Source: Promicromonospora sp. MEB111
Lineage (GTDB): Bacteria > Actinomycetota > Actinomycetes > Actinomycetales > Cellulomonadaceae
Length of the DNA stretch: 64,000 bases
Direction: 5' to 3'
Assembly: GCF_030209445.1 (NCBI RefSeq)
Contig: NZ_JARVSD010000008.1
Span: forward strand, 186,001 to 250,000
A model generated the notes under the pieces. That model made no database searches and was not told the origin of the DNA. It worked only from the letters and a program-made list of their open reading frames with translations. The position numbers and the translations under genes were made by a program. This document shows positions 10,224 through 21,952 of this stretch, piece after piece (the stretch's first letter is position 1; every line of letters starts with the position of its first letter).

Positions 10224-11078
10224 ATGAGCGACGACGGCATTCCACAGTCCGGCCGCGGCTATCGCCGTGGTCCGGTGCTCCTGCGCGGGAACCAGATCCC
10301 GCGCACCACGACGGACCAGCGCCTCCTGGCCTCCGACCAGGACACCGACTGGCTGCACTCCGACCCGTGGCGGGTGCTGCGCATCCAGAGCGAGTTCGTC
10401 GAGGGTTTCGGCGCGCTGGCCGAGCTCGGCCAGGCCGTCTCGGTCTTCGGCTCGGCGCGGACCAAGCCGGGCCACGCGGACTACGCCGCCGGCGAGACCG
10501 TGGGCCGGCTGCTGGTCGAGGCCGGCTACGCCGTCATCACGGGTGGCGGCCCCGGGATCATGGAGGCCGCGAACAAGGGTGCCGCCGAGGCGGGCGGCAC
10601 GTCCGTGGGCCTCGGTATCGAGCTGCCCTTCGAACAGGGCGTGAACGAGTACGTAAATCTCGGAATCAACTTCCGCTACTTCTTCGCGCGAAAGACGATG
10701 TTCCTGAAGTACGCGCAGGGATTCATCGTCATGCCGGGCGGTTTCGGCACGTTCGACGAGCTGTTCGAGGCCGTCACCCTGGTGCAGACGCACAAGGTCA
10801 CCCAGTTCCCGATCGTGCTCGTGGGCACGCGGTACTGGGGCGGTCTCCTGGAGTGGGTCCGCTCGACGGCGCTGGAGCACGGCACCATCAGCGAGGCCGA
10901 CCTCGACATCGTCCACCTCACCGACGACCCGGCGGACGCGGTGCGGCACGTGGTCGACCGCGCCCACCAGATCGCGGCGGAGCAGGCGGCCCTGCAGGCG
11001 GCGGTGGCCGCCGAGCGCGCCACGGAGGAGGCCGCGGGCAACCGGCAGGGGCAGCTGAACTCCCTGGGCACCGCGTAG
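10224..11078 (+). CDS. LOG-family (TIGR00730) nucleoside 5'-monophosphate phosphoribohydrolase-like protein
   Basis: 284 aa with a Rossmann-like fold. Diagnostic motifs are 'GGGPGIMEAANKGAAEAGG' near residues 111-129 and 'PGGFGTFDELFEA' near residue 172; PGGxGTxxE is the LOG/lysine-decarboxylase-like signature. Family members release the base from cytokinin ribotides or other nucleoside monophosphates; the old 'lysine decarboxylase' label is wrong. The N-terminal ~70 residues and the C-terminal Ala/Glu-rich tail (after residue ~250) extend beyond the minimal LOG fold. In M. tuberculosis the LOG homologue Rv1205 also lies between dapE and folP2. The stop at 11078 abuts the folP2 start directly. 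Confidence 0.85.
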   Translation: MSDDGIPQSGRGYRRGPVLLRGNQIPRTTTDQRLLASDQDTDWLHSDPWRVLRIQSEFVEGFGALAELGQAVSVFGSARTKPGHADYAAGETVGRLLVEAGYAVITGGGPGIMEAANKGAAEAGGTSVGLGIELPFEQGVNEYVNLGINFRYFFARKTMFLKYAQGFIVMPGGFGTFDELFEAVTLVQTHKVTQFPIVLVGTRYWGGLLEWVRSTALEHGTISEADLDIVHLTDDPADAVRHVVDRAHQIAAEQAALQAAVAAERATEEAAGNRQGQLNSLGTA

Positions 11079-12029
11079 GTGGACCGCCCGGAGGTTCCCG
11101 GGACGGCGGTTCCGCCGCCGTCCGAGCGGCTGGTGCTGCGCGGGCGCGAGGTGGGGCGCGACGGCCGCGCGGTGCGACCGGTCGTGATGGCGGTGCTCAA
11201 CCGCACCACCGACTCGTTCTACGCGCCCGCCCGGGTGCCCGACGACGCCGCGGCGCTGGCCGCCGCGGAGCGCGCCTGGGCCGACGGCGCCGAGATCCTC
11301 GACGTCGGCGGCGTGCGGGCGGGCAACGGCGCTCCCGTCGACGAGGCCGAGGAGATCCGGCGCGTCGTGCCGTTCGTGGCCGCCGTGCGCCGCGCCGTGC
11401 CCGACCTGCTGGTCTCGGTCGACACGTGGCGTGCGGGGGTGGCCCGCGCCGCGATCGACGCCGGCGCGGACCTGATCAACGACACCTGGGCCGGGCACGA
11501 TCCCGGCCTCGTGGAGGTGGCGGGTGCCGCCGGCGTCGGCGTCGTGTGCTCGCACACGGGCGGCGCCGTGCCGCGCACGGACCCGTACCGCGTGGAGTAC
11601 GGCCTGGCCGCGGGGGCGGGGGACGGGCGCGACGGCCTGGTGGCCGACGTCGTGGCGACCCTGCGGGCCGCCGCGGAGCGGGCCGTCGCGACCGGTGTGC
11701 CGCGCGAGTCCGTGCTCGTGGACCCGACCCACGACTTCGGCAAGAACACGTGGCACTCGCTGCATCTCCTGCGGCGCACGGAGGCGCTCGCCGGGCTCGG
11801 CTTTCCGTTGCTCATGGCGCTCTCCCGCAAGGACTTCGTGGGGGAGACGCTCGACCTGCCGCCCGAGGAGCGCCTGGAGGGGACGCTGGCCGCGACGGCG
11901 GTGGCCGCGTGGCTCGGCGCGCGGGTCTTCCGGGCCCACGACGTGGCCGCGACGCGTCGGGTGCTCGACCTCGTGGCTGCCCTGCGCGACGAGGCGCCGC
12001 CGGCCGCCGCCCTGAGGGGTCTTGCCTGA
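11079..12029 (+). CDS. folP2: Dihydropteroate synthase homologue, FolP2 type
   Basis: 316-aa TIM-barrel protein of the pterin-binding family. Folate DHPS enzymes join 4-aminobenzoate to a pterin pyrophosphate. Here the first signature reads 'MAVLNRTTDSFYAP' instead of the usual G(V/I)LNVTPDSF(S)DGG, which is the FolP2 variant. 'DVGGVRAGNG' and 'VDTWRAGVARAAIDAGADLI' follow, and 'VDPTHDFGKNTWHSLHLLRR' is near residue 217. FolP2 of M. leprae was reported to lack DHPS activity, so a role in folate synthesis should not be assumed. The GTG at 11079 starts on the base after the LOG stop, implying translational coupling. Neighbours match the Rv1205-Rv1211 order. Confidence 0.8.
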   Translation: MDRPEVPGTAVPPPSERLVLRGREVGRDGRAVRPVVMAVLNRTTDSFYAPARVPDDAAALAAAERAWADGAEILDVGGVRAGNGAPVDEAEEIRRVVPFVAAVRRAVPDLLVSVDTWRAGVARAAIDAGADLINDTWAGHDPGLVEVAGAAGVGVVCSHTGGAVPRTDPYRVEYGLAAGAGDGRDGLVADVVATLRAAAERAVATGVPRESVLVDPTHDFGKNTWHSLHLLRRTEALAGLGFPLLMALSRKDFVGETLDLPPEERLEGTLAATAVAAWLGARVFRAHDVAATRRVLDLVAALRDEAPPAAALRGLA

Positions 12030-12119
12030 GCCCACGCACGATTCGACTCCCTTCCGGGCACCCGGTCGGGTGAACGACCGACGAATGGGCGAGTGGAAAG
12101 TAAGGAGCGCCATTTGAAC

Positions 12120-12125
12120 TAGAAT
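12120..12125 (+). promoter_or_regulatory. Promoter -10 box upstream of the micro-ORF and DUF3117 gene
   Basis: TAGAAT (TAnnnT) lies in an AT-richer patch 6 bases before GTG 12132 and 74 bases before the DUF3117 ATG. The preceding 12030-12119 holds only a short CACCCG/CGGGTG inverted repeat at 12059-12072. Confidence 0.5.
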
Positions 12126-12131
12126 GGGTCT

Positions 12132-12212
12132 GTGCCCTCGGCGTTCGCCGGAGACATGAATGCTGCTACACACCGGACAACGGAATGGGAGAGCCACACA
12201 TGGCTGCGATGA
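12132..12212 (+). CDS. Candidate leaderless 26-residue micro-ORF upstream of DUF3117
   Basis: A GTG at 12132 sits exactly 6 bases after TAGAAT, the same geometry as ten other genes in this window. It opens a frame of 26 codons (MPSAFAGDMNAATHRTTEWE, then SHTWLR) ending at TGA 12210-12212. The stop falls 13 bases inside the DUF3117 gene in another frame. Its codon use is not strongly biased, so the peptide may matter less than the act of translation: ribosomes leaving this ORF would arrive at the DUF3117 start. Leaderless small ORFs are common in mycobacteria. No homology is claimed. Confidence 0.4.
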   Translation: MPSAFAGDMNAATHRTTEWESHTWLR

Positions 12213-12367
12213 AGCCGCGAACGGGTGACGGACCGCTCGAGGTCACCAAGGAGGGGCGCGGCATTGTCATGCGTGTGCCGCTCGAGGGCGGCGGTCGGCT
12301 CGTCGTCGAGCTCAACGCGACCGAGGCCAGCGAGCTCGGAGACGCTCTCCAGACCGTCGTCGGCTGA
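12200..12367 (+). CDS. DUF3117 small protein
   Basis: 55-aa protein beginning MAAMKPRTGDGPLEVTKEGR, matching the highly conserved actinobacterial family DUF3117 (M. tuberculosis Rv1211 is, as I recall, the homologue). The function is unknown. It has a basic N-terminus, a short beta-rich core and a helical end, with no membrane segment. The start is the ATG at 12200, not the ATG at 12185, because GGGAGAG at 12187-12193 is correctly spaced before it and family members begin MAAMKP. A candidate leaderless micro-ORF overlaps its 5' end. It converges with the O-methyltransferase gene. Confidence 0.9.
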   Translation: MAAMKPRTGDGPLEVTKEGRGIVMRVPLEGGGRLVVELNATEASELGDALQTVVG

Positions 12368-12431
12368 CCCGGCCGACCCGGTCTCCAGTCTTTCGGCGGC
12401 CGTCCGTCGCGAGAACCGGCCTCTCGGCAGG

Positions 12432-13082
12432 TCAGCGGCGGACGGCCAGCAGCAGCCCGTCCCCGCTCGGCAGCATGGCGGGCAGCACCCGCTCGTCGTT
12501 CCGCAGCGTCCGGCCCACCTCGCGCACCACGGTGGTGAGCTCGTCGCGACGTGCGGGGTCCGCCACCCGGTCCCGCAGCAGGGCGCTGTCGACGGCGAGC
12601 ACGCCGCCCGGGCGCAGCAGCCGCAGGGCCTCGTCCACGTACTCGGGGTACGCGAGCGGGTCGCTCGCCACGAGCACCAGATCGTAGGCGCCGTCCGCCA
12701 GCCGCGGCAGCACGTCCCCGGGCCGCCCGGGGATGATCCGGGTGCGGTGCGGGGCCACGCCGTCCTCCACGAACGCCGCGCGCGCGGCGCGCTGGTGCTC
12801 CACCTCCCGGTCGATGGTGGTGAGCTGGCCGTCCTGCGGCATGCCCCGCAGCAGCCAGAGCGCTGCCACCCCGGCCCCCGTGCCGACCTCCACCACGGCG
12901 TGCGCGTTCGTGGCGGCCGCGAGCACCCGCAGCACCGCGCCGACCCCGGGCAGCACGGCGGTGCAGCCCAGCTCCGAGGCGCGTTCGCGGGCGCGCAGCA
13001 GCACCTCGTCCTCGGGGACGAAGGCCTCGCTGTAGACCCAGGCCGCGACCCTGCCGTGGCCTGACGGCTCCGCTGTGCTGAT
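12432..13082 (-). CDS. O-methyltransferase (family 3, SAM-dependent), probable ATC start
   Basis: Class I SAM-dependent methyltransferase of the O-methyltransferase family 3. Motif I reads '[18 protein letters not shown]', and '[20 protein letters not shown]' is in the metal/SAM region. Its place beside sigE matches Rv1220c. The first canonical start in frame (GTG, 13004) gives 190 aa but cuts off residues that look conserved in the family, '[20 protein letters not shown]'. The frame is open upstream, has no ATG, GTG or TTG there, and contains ATC at 13082-13080 preceded by GGAGG with a 5-base spacer. That start gives 216 aa, close to the ~215 aa I recall for Rv1220c. I therefore propose an ATC start; the conservative alternative is 12432-13004. 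The substrate is unknown. Confidence 0.8.
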   Translation of the reverse strand: MSTAEPSGHGRVAAWVYSEAFVPEDEVLLRARERASELGCTAVLPGVGAVLRVLAAATNAHAVVEVGTGAGVAALWLLRGMPQDGQLTTIDREVEHQRAARAAFVEDGVAPHRTRIIPGRPGDVLPRLADGAYDLVLVASDPLAYPEYVDEALRLLRPGGVLAVDSALLRDRVADPARRDELTTVVREVGRTLRNDERVLPAMLPSGDGLLLAVRR

Positions 13083-13144
13083 GGCTTCCTCCGCTGAACC
13101 GGGCAGTTGTGTACATCACGTGCGGCGTCAGGGTACAGCCCGTG

Positions 13145-13170
13145 GGAACGCCTGGGCTTTGACGTACGTT
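13145..13170 (+). promoter_or_regulatory. ECF-type promoter for sigE
   Basis: GGAAC (13145-13149) and CGTT (13167-13170) are separated by 17 bases, the pattern recognised by group IV sigma factors such as SigE/SigH/SigR. This suggests autoregulation. The predicted transcription start falls within a few bases of the ATG at 13180, so this transcript would lack the GAGAGG ribosome-binding site. Confidence 0.6.
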
Positions 13171-13179
13171 GAGAGGACG

Positions 13180-13785
13180 ATGACTTCTGTGAGCACTCGC
13201 CCAGCAGCAGACGCGGCCGCGTCGGTACCCTCCGGGGCCGGCGCGGCAGACCTGCCCTGGCAACCGCCTACCTGGGAAGAGATCGTGCGCGAGCACTCCG
13301 CGCGCGTCTACCGGCTCGCCTACCGTCTGACCGGCAACAAGCAGGACGCCGAGGACCTGACGCAGGAGACCTTCATCCGGGTGTTCCGTTCGCTGTCCAG
13401 CTACACGCCGGGCACGTTCGAGGGCTGGCTGCACCGCATCACCACCAACCTGTTCCTGGACCAGGCGCGCCGCAAGAAGCGCATCCGCATGGAGGCGATG
13501 GGTGACGACGACGGTCACGTCGCCGACACCGGCGACTTCGGCCGCCCGGAGCGCGGGTACGAGCATGCCAACCTGGACCAGGACGTGCAGCGCGCGCTCG
13601 ACGCCCTGCGCCCCGAGTACCGCGCGGCCGTGGTGCTGTGCGACATCGAGGGCCTGAGCTACGAGGAGATCGCCGTGACCCTGGGCGTCAAGCTCGGCAC
13701 CGTGCGCTCCCGGATCCACCGCGCCCGGGCCCAGCTCCGCGACGCCCTGGAGCACCTGGCGCCGACGCGCGGGGGCGTGCGATGA
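13180..13785 (+). CDS. sigE: ECF sigma factor, SigE type
   Basis: 201-aa group IV sigma factor. Region 2 (about residues 38-105) contains '[20 protein letters not shown]' and '[20 protein letters not shown]'. Region 4 (about residues 145-195) contains '[20 protein letters not shown]' and the helix-turn-helix '[20 protein letters not shown]'. It would direct RNA polymerase to envelope-stress promoters, including the GGAAC/CGTT site just upstream. The ATG at 13180 has GAGAGG upstream; the frame extends to 13075 but without support. GTG at 13189 is an alternative on the short transcript. It overlaps the anti-sigma gene by ATGA, and the order sigE-rseA-htrA-tatB equals Rv1221-Rv1224. Confidence 0.92.
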   Translation: MTSVSTRPAADAAASVPSGAGAADLPWQPPTWEEIVREHSARVYRLAYRLTGNKQDAEDLTQETFIRVFRSLSSYTPGTFEGWLHRITTNLFLDQARRKKRIRMEAMGDDDGHVADTGDFGRPERGYEHANLDQDVQRALDALRPEYRAAVVLCDIEGLSYEEIAVTLGVKLGTVRSRIHRARAQLRDALEHLAPTRGGVR

Positions 13786-14720
13786 GCCACCTCGGTGACC
13801 TGGTCAGCGCGCTGGCCGACGGGCAGCTCTCGCCCGCGGAGACGGAGCGCGCGCTCTCCCACGTGACGATGTGCCGCCTGTGCGCCCGCGAGCTCGACAC
13901 GGCGCGCGCGGCTCGGCGGGCGCTCCTGTCGGCCGCCGACGTGGTGCCCGACCCGGCCCTCACCGCTCGGCTGATGGCGCTGCAGGCCAGCATCCCGTCC
14001 ACCGACGAGGACCCGCTGCGCCGCCCGTTCCTGGGTCCGGACCCGCTGGCCGCGCCGGTGTGGCAGGCCTCGGCCTTCGGCGACTTCGACGGCCGGATCG
14101 ACCGCCCGGCGCGCCGCCGCAGGACGGCCCGGATCACCGCGCTCGGCGTCGGCGGCGCCGGCGTGCTGGGCCTCGCCCTCTTCACGCTCGGCGACGTGCC
14201 CGTGGTGTCCCCGCAGCTCTCCGCGCAGACCAGCATGACGATGCTCGGCCGCACGGGGCCCGACGCCGCGGCGGCCGGCCAGGACGTGCTCGCGGAGCTC
14301 GACGTGGACCCCGCCCAGGTCACGCCCGCCGCGCTCGACTGGGCCGCGGACAACGGCTGGGTGGCGCCCGCCGACCTGCCCGACGGCTACACCGTCTCGG
14401 CCATGCGCCTGGTGGGCGACGAGGGCCAGACGCTGGAGATCGACCTCACCGGTCCCTCGGGCCACGCCGTGGTGCGCGAGCGCGCCGGGCAGCTCGCCCA
14501 GGGCGGTACGACGGTCGGCGGCGTCCAGGTGCTCGCCACGGAGCCCGCCCACGTGGCGTGGCAGTCCGACGACATGGTGGTCGACGTCGTCGCCGACGCG
14601 CCGGAGGAGGTGCTGACCGAGCTCGTGGCATCGTTCGGTGAGCATGGCTACGATGCCGGGGTCCTGCCCCGCATCGCCCGCGGGTGGCACACCGTGACAG
14701 GAGCCATCGAAAGCCCATGA
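13782..14720 (+). CDS. rseA: Anti-sigma factor with zinc-binding (ZAS) motif, RseA-like
   Basis: 312-aa membrane protein predicted to hold SigE inactive. The N-terminal ~60 residues have the ZAS signature HVTMCRLC (H-x3-C-x2-C) inside '[19 protein letters not shown]', typical of anti-ECF factors. A single hydrophobic segment (about residues 118-137, '[20 protein letters not shown]') follows a basic stretch [10 protein letters not shown], placing the ZAS domain in the cytoplasm and a ~170-residue domain outside. At 312 aa it is about twice as long as Rv1222 RseA, which as I recall lacks the large outer domain. The start ATG overlaps the sigE stop and the stop overlaps the htrA start, both as ATGA. 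Confidence 0.85.
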   Translation: MSHLGDLVSALADGQLSPAETERALSHVTMCRLCARELDTARAARRALLSAADVVPDPALTARLMALQASIPSTDEDPLRRPFLGPDPLAAPVWQASAFGDFDGRIDRPARRRRTARITALGVGGAGVLGLALFTLGDVPVVSPQLSAQTSMTMLGRTGPDAAAAGQDVLAELDVDPAQVTPAALDWAADNGWVAPADLPDGYTVSAMRLVGDEGQTLEIDLTGPSGHAVVRERAGQLAQGGTTVGGVQVLATEPAHVAWQSDDMVVDVVADAPEEVLTELVASFGEHGYDAGVLPRIARGWHTVTGAIESP

Positions 14721-16231
14721 CCGACGAGAACCCGTTCGCGCCTCCCACACCGCGCGCAGCAGTGCCCCCCGCGAACGAGCCGACGCCGGCCGCGGGGCGC
14801 ACGCCCGAACCCGCGCCCACGGGGGCGCCGGCAGAGGAGCCGGCGGCCGAGCGTCCGACGGAGCAGCTCCCGGTGCAGCACGCCCCCGCGCAGCACGCCC
14901 CCGCGCAGCACGCCCCGGCGCAGGGCCAGCCGGCCCAGAGCCAGCCGACGCAGCAGCTCCCGACGACGGGCTACCTGACCACGATCCCCGCGCCGCCGGC
15001 CGTCGGGCAGGACGCGCCGCACACGGGCTCCGAGCACCCGGGAGCGTCCCGCACGGGGACGGACCCCCACGGCACGGCACCCCACGGGACCGCCCCGTAC
15101 GGCACGGCGCAGCCGCCCCGGTCGCGCCGGAGCAGGCTCGGCGCGGGGACGGTGTCCGCCGTCGTGCTGCTGGGCCTGCTCGCCGGTGCGGGCGGCGGCG
15201 TGGGCGCCTACGCGCTCCTGGACGCCCGCGAGACGGCACGCCCGGCGGACGCCGCGCTGCCCCGGCCCGCCGCGGGCACCACCCACGTGGACCGTCCCGA
15301 GGGCTCGGTGGCCGCGATCGCCGCGGCCGCGCTGCCGAGCGTGGTCTCGATCGAGGTGCGCGCCCAGCAGGGCGTGGCCACCGGGTCGGGCATGATCCTG
15401 AAGTCCGAGGGCTACATCCTCACGAACAACCACGTGGTCGCCGAGGCGGCCTCGGGGGCGGACGTGACGGTCACCTTCTCGGACGGCCACGAGCAGCCCG
15501 CCGAGCTGGTGGGGGCCACGCCGGACTACGACCTCGCCGTCATCCGGGTCGAGGAGACGGGGCTGGAGCCGCTCGTGCTGGGCGACTCCGACGACGTCGT
15601 GGTCGGCGACTCGGTGCTCGCCGTCGGTTCGCCGCTCGGCCTGGAGGCAACGGTGACCACCGGCATCGTCAGCGCGCTGCACCGCCCGGTCAAGGCGGGG
15701 GAGTCCGCGGAGGCGGCCTTCATCGACGCCATCCAGACGGACGCCGCGATCAACCCCGGCAACTCCGGCGGCCCGCTCGTCAACTCGGCGGGCGAGGTGA
15801 TCGGCATCAACTCGGCCATCGCGCAGGGGCCGGGCACCACCACGGCCACCGGCAACATCGGCCTCGGTTTCGCCATCCCGTCCAACCAGGCGCGGCACAC
15901 GGCCGAGCAGCTCATCGAGACGGGCACCGCGACGTTCCCGATCATCGGCGTGCTGCTCGACCCCAGCTACCAGGGCGAGGGTGTCCAGGTGTCCGAGGAG
16001 GCCCAGCAGGGCACGCCCGCGGTGACGCCGGACGGTCCCGCCGACCAGGCCGGCATCAAGCCCGGCGACGTGATCCTCGCGGTCGACGGCCGCCCCGTGT
16101 CGGTGGCCGACGAGCTCATCGTCGCGATCCGCGCCAAGGCGCCCGGCGACCCGGTGACGCTCGAGGTGCGGTCCGGGAACGACGAGCGCGAGGTCCGCGT
16201 GGTGCTCGAAGAGCGGTCGAGCGGCCAGTGA
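14717..16231 (+). CDS. htrA: HtrA/DegP-type serine protease with PDZ domain
   Basis: 504-aa membrane-bound protease of extracytoplasmic quality control. The cytoplasmic N-terminus (~140 residues) is Pro/Ala/Gln-rich with tandem QHAPA units from 15-bp DNA repeats around 14875-14925 and HGTAP-type repeats at ~15070-15110. A membrane helix follows ('VSAVVLLGLLAGAGGGVGAY'). The trypsin-like domain shows the triad: His in 'ILTNNHVVAEA', Asp in 'TPDYDLAVIRV', Ser in 'NPGNSGGPLVNSAG'. A PDZ domain occupies the last ~90 residues ('GPADQAGIKPGDVILAVDGR'). It starts inside the anti-sigma stop (ATGA), so production is coupled to the sigE-rseA circuit and probably induced by SigE. Confidence 0.93.
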   Translation: MTDENPFAPPTPRAAVPPANEPTPAAGRTPEPAPTGAPAEEPAAERPTEQLPVQHAPAQHAPAQHAPAQGQPAQSQPTQQLPTTGYLTTIPAPPAVGQDAPHTGSEHPGASRTGTDPHGTAPHGTAPYGTAQPPRSRRSRLGAGTVSAVVLLGLLAGAGGGVGAYALLDARETARPADAALPRPAAGTTHVDRPEGSVAAIAAAALPSVVSIEVRAQQGVATGSGMILKSEGYILTNNHVVAEAASGADVTVTFSDGHEQPAELVGATPDYDLAVIRVEETGLEPLVLGDSDDVVVGDSVLAVGSPLGLEATVTTGIVSALHRPVKAGESAEAAFIDAIQTDAAINPGNSGGPLVNSAGEVIGINSAIAQGPGTTTATGNIGLGFAIPSNQARHTAEQLIETGTATFPIIGVLLDPSYQGEGVQVSEEAQQGTPAVTPDGPADQAGIKPGDVILAVDGRPVSVADELIVAIRAKAPGDPVTLEVRSGNDEREVRVVLEERSSGQ

Positions 16232-16274
16232 ACGGGGTTCATCCGGCGTTCTCCGGGCCGTCCCGCGACGCGAG

Positions 16275-16280
16275 TAGGCT
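16275..16280 (+). promoter_or_regulatory. Leaderless -10 box for tatB
   Basis: TAGGCT lies 6 bases before the GTG at 16287 in the 55-bp gap after htrA. No ribosome-binding site is present. Confidence 0.6.
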
Positions 16281-16286
16281 CTGACC

Positions 16287-18323
<2,037 letters not shown>

Positions 18324-18333
18324 TCTCGTCGCG

Positions 18334-19254
18334 ATGAGGCGGCTGATCGAGCTCGGGCGGGCGGCCTGGGCGGCCTGGGAGGCGACGCGCGCCGGGCGTG
18401 CCCTCAACCGGTACAACACGGCCAACGGCAGCGTGCTGTCCGGCGGTATGGCCTTCGCGGCGCTGTTCTCGCTGTTCGCGGCCCTCGCGATCGGCTACAC
18501 GGTGTTCGTCCGGGTGCTCGGCGGCGACAACGACCTGCGGGTCGCGGTGCTGGCGCAGGTCGACGACTGGGTCCCTGGCCTGGTGGACACGGGCAGCGGG
18601 GGCGTGCTGACGCCGTCGGACCTGGTGCTGTCGACGGGACTGAGCTGGACGTCCGTCGTCGCGGCTGTCGTGCTGCTCTGGTCCGCGACGGGCTTCATGG
18701 GCGCGCTGCGCTCGTCGGTGCGCGCGATGTTCGGCCTGACGGAGAGCACCGGCAACCCGGTCACCGAGCGGCTGCGCCAGCTCCTGGGGTTCGTGCTGCT
18801 GGGGGCCGGCGTGCTGCTGGCGGCGGCGGCGAGCGTCGCGGCGTCGGCCGCAGTGCCCTGGGTGCTGGAGAGCCTGGGTCTGGACGGCGGGGTGGTGTCG
18901 TTCGCCGTGCGCGCCGGCGGGATGGCCGTGACGCTGGCGCTCGACGTCGCAGTGGTGGCCGCCGTGGTGCGCTACGTGGGCGGCGTGCGCGTGCCGCGGC
19001 GCGACCTGCTGCTCGGCGCCGTGGCCGTCGGCGTCGTCTCCGGGGCCCTGCGCTACCTCGGCACCGAGGTGATCACGAGCGCGGCCTCCCGCAACGCCCT
19101 GCTGGCGTCCTTCGCGGTGGTGGCCACCGTGCTGATCCTGGTCAACATCCTGGCCCGGGTCCTCCTCCTGGCCTCGGCCTGGATGTCGGAGGCCGATCCC
19201 CCGGCCTCGGAGGCCGATCCCTCGGCCGCGGACACGCAGAACGGGGCGGCATAG
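18334..19254 (+). CDS. YihY/BrkB-family integral membrane protein
   Basis: 306-aa protein with the BrkB/YihY architecture: an amphipathic N-terminal helix, then six hydrophobic segments. The conserved early motif is 'GRALNRYNTANGSVLSGGMA', followed by 'FAALFSLFAALAIGYTVFVR'. Relatives were once called ribonuclease BN, which is incorrect; the true function is unknown. The C-terminus contains a short DNA duplication (about 19187-19225) giving EADPPASEADPSA. The ATG at 18334 is used because TAGTCT precedes it by 7 bases; upstream in-frame codons overlap the previous gene. It converges with sdhB across a hairpin. Confidence 0.8.
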   Translation: MRRLIELGRAAWAAWEATRAGRALNRYNTANGSVLSGGMAFAALFSLFAALAIGYTVFVRVLGGDNDLRVAVLAQVDDWVPGLVDTGSGGVLTPSDLVLSTGLSWTSVVAAVVLLWSATGFMGALRSSVRAMFGLTESTGNPVTERLRQLLGFVLLGAGVLLAAAASVAASAAVPWVLESLGLDGGVVSFAVRAGGMAVTLALDVAVVAAVVRYVGGVRVPRRDLLLGAVAVGVVSGALRYLGTEVITSAASRNALLASFAVVATVLILVNILARVLLLASAWMSEADPPASEADPSAADTQNGAA

Positions 19255-19276
19255 GACCTCGTCCCGTGCCGCCCCG
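19242..19276. terminator. Convergent-gene hairpin between brkB-like gene and sdhB
   Basis: 19242-19251 and 19267-19276 form a perfect 10-bp GC-rich stem with a 15-base loop that includes the brkB-like stop codon. It lies between two convergent genes. It has no T-run, so a terminator role is inferred. Confidence 0.5.
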
Positions 19277-19290
19277 CTCTCCCCGAAGGA

Positions 19291-20051
19291 TCAGAACGCG
19301 CGGGTGATCATCGCGCGCTTGACCTCCTGGATCGCCTTCGTCACCTCGATGCCGCGGGGGCACGCCTCGGTGCAGTTGAAGGTCGTGCGGCAGCGCCACA
19401 CGCCCTCCTTGTCGTTGAGGATCTCCAGGCGCTGCGTGCCACCCTCGTCACGGCTGTCGAAGATGAAGCGGTGCGCGTTCACGATCGCGGCCGGGCCGAA
19501 GTACTGGCCGTCCGTCCAGAACACCGGGCAGGACGACGTGCACGCGGCGCACAGGATGCACTTGGTGGTGTCGTCGAACTTCGCGCGGTCCTCGGGGGAC
19601 TGGTAGCGCTCCTTGGAGGGCTCGTTCCCGGAGGTGATGAGGAACGGCATGATCTCGCGGTAGGAGGCGAAGAACGGCTCCATGTCGACCACGAGGTCCT
19701 TCACGACCGGCAGGCCCTTGATGGGCTCGACCGTGATGGGCTTGTCCGGGTTGACGTCCTTGAGCAGCGTCTTGCAGGCGAGGCGGTTGCGGCCGTTGAT
19801 CCGCATCGCGTCCGACCCGCAGACTCCGTGAGCACAGGAGCGGCGGAACGTGAGCGAGCCGTCCTCGTCCCACTTGATCTTGTGCAGGGCGTCGAGGATG
19901 CGGTCGGTGCCGTGCGCCTCGACGGTGAAGTCCTCCCAGGTGGCCTCTTCGGACACCTCGGGGTTGAACCGCCGGATGCGCAGCGTGACCGTGAACGAGG
20001 GGATCTCGCCCGCGGCGGGAGTCGGGGTGGCGGCTTCGAGTGTGGCAGTCA

Positions 20052-20052
<1 letters not shown>
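19291..20052 (-). CDS. sdhB: Succinate dehydrogenase iron-sulfur subunit
   Basis: 253-aa electron-transfer subunit of complex II (succinate:menaquinone oxidoreductase). The [2Fe-2S] cysteines are in 'RRSCAHGVCGSDAMRINGRN' with the last in 'RLACKTLL'. The [4Fe-4S] and [3Fe-4S] ligands are in 'CILCAACTSSCPVFWTD' and 'CRTTFNCTEACPRGIEVT'. It passes electrons from SdhA FAD to quinone in the SdhCD membrane anchor. The start ATG (20052) overlaps the sdhA stop as ATGA. Last gene of sdhCDAB. Confidence 0.97.
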
Positions 20053-21884
<1,832 letters not shown>

Positions 21885-21952
21885 CGGGCTCGATGCCTCC
21901 TGCTATGAGGTTCGGAGTGTGGGGCTGGGGGTGTGCCGGGAGTGCGGGAGCG

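Noticed and set aside
8999-12197. Overlapping open frames of over 1000 codons on both strands across dapE, LOG gene and folP2.
   Set aside because: The translations are Arg/Gly/Ala repeats without domain signatures. The three supported enzymes explain the region.
12398-12447. GGCCGTCCG/CGGACGGCC inverted repeat after DUF3117 as a terminator.
   Set aside because: The right arm is inside the last codons of the O-methyltransferase gene and the loop is long (32 bases), so support is weak.
14875-15110. Short tandem repeats that might suggest a CRISPR or VNTR array.
   Set aside because: They lie in frame within htrA and encode the QHAPA and HGTAP repeats of its disordered cytoplasmic tail, with no spacers.
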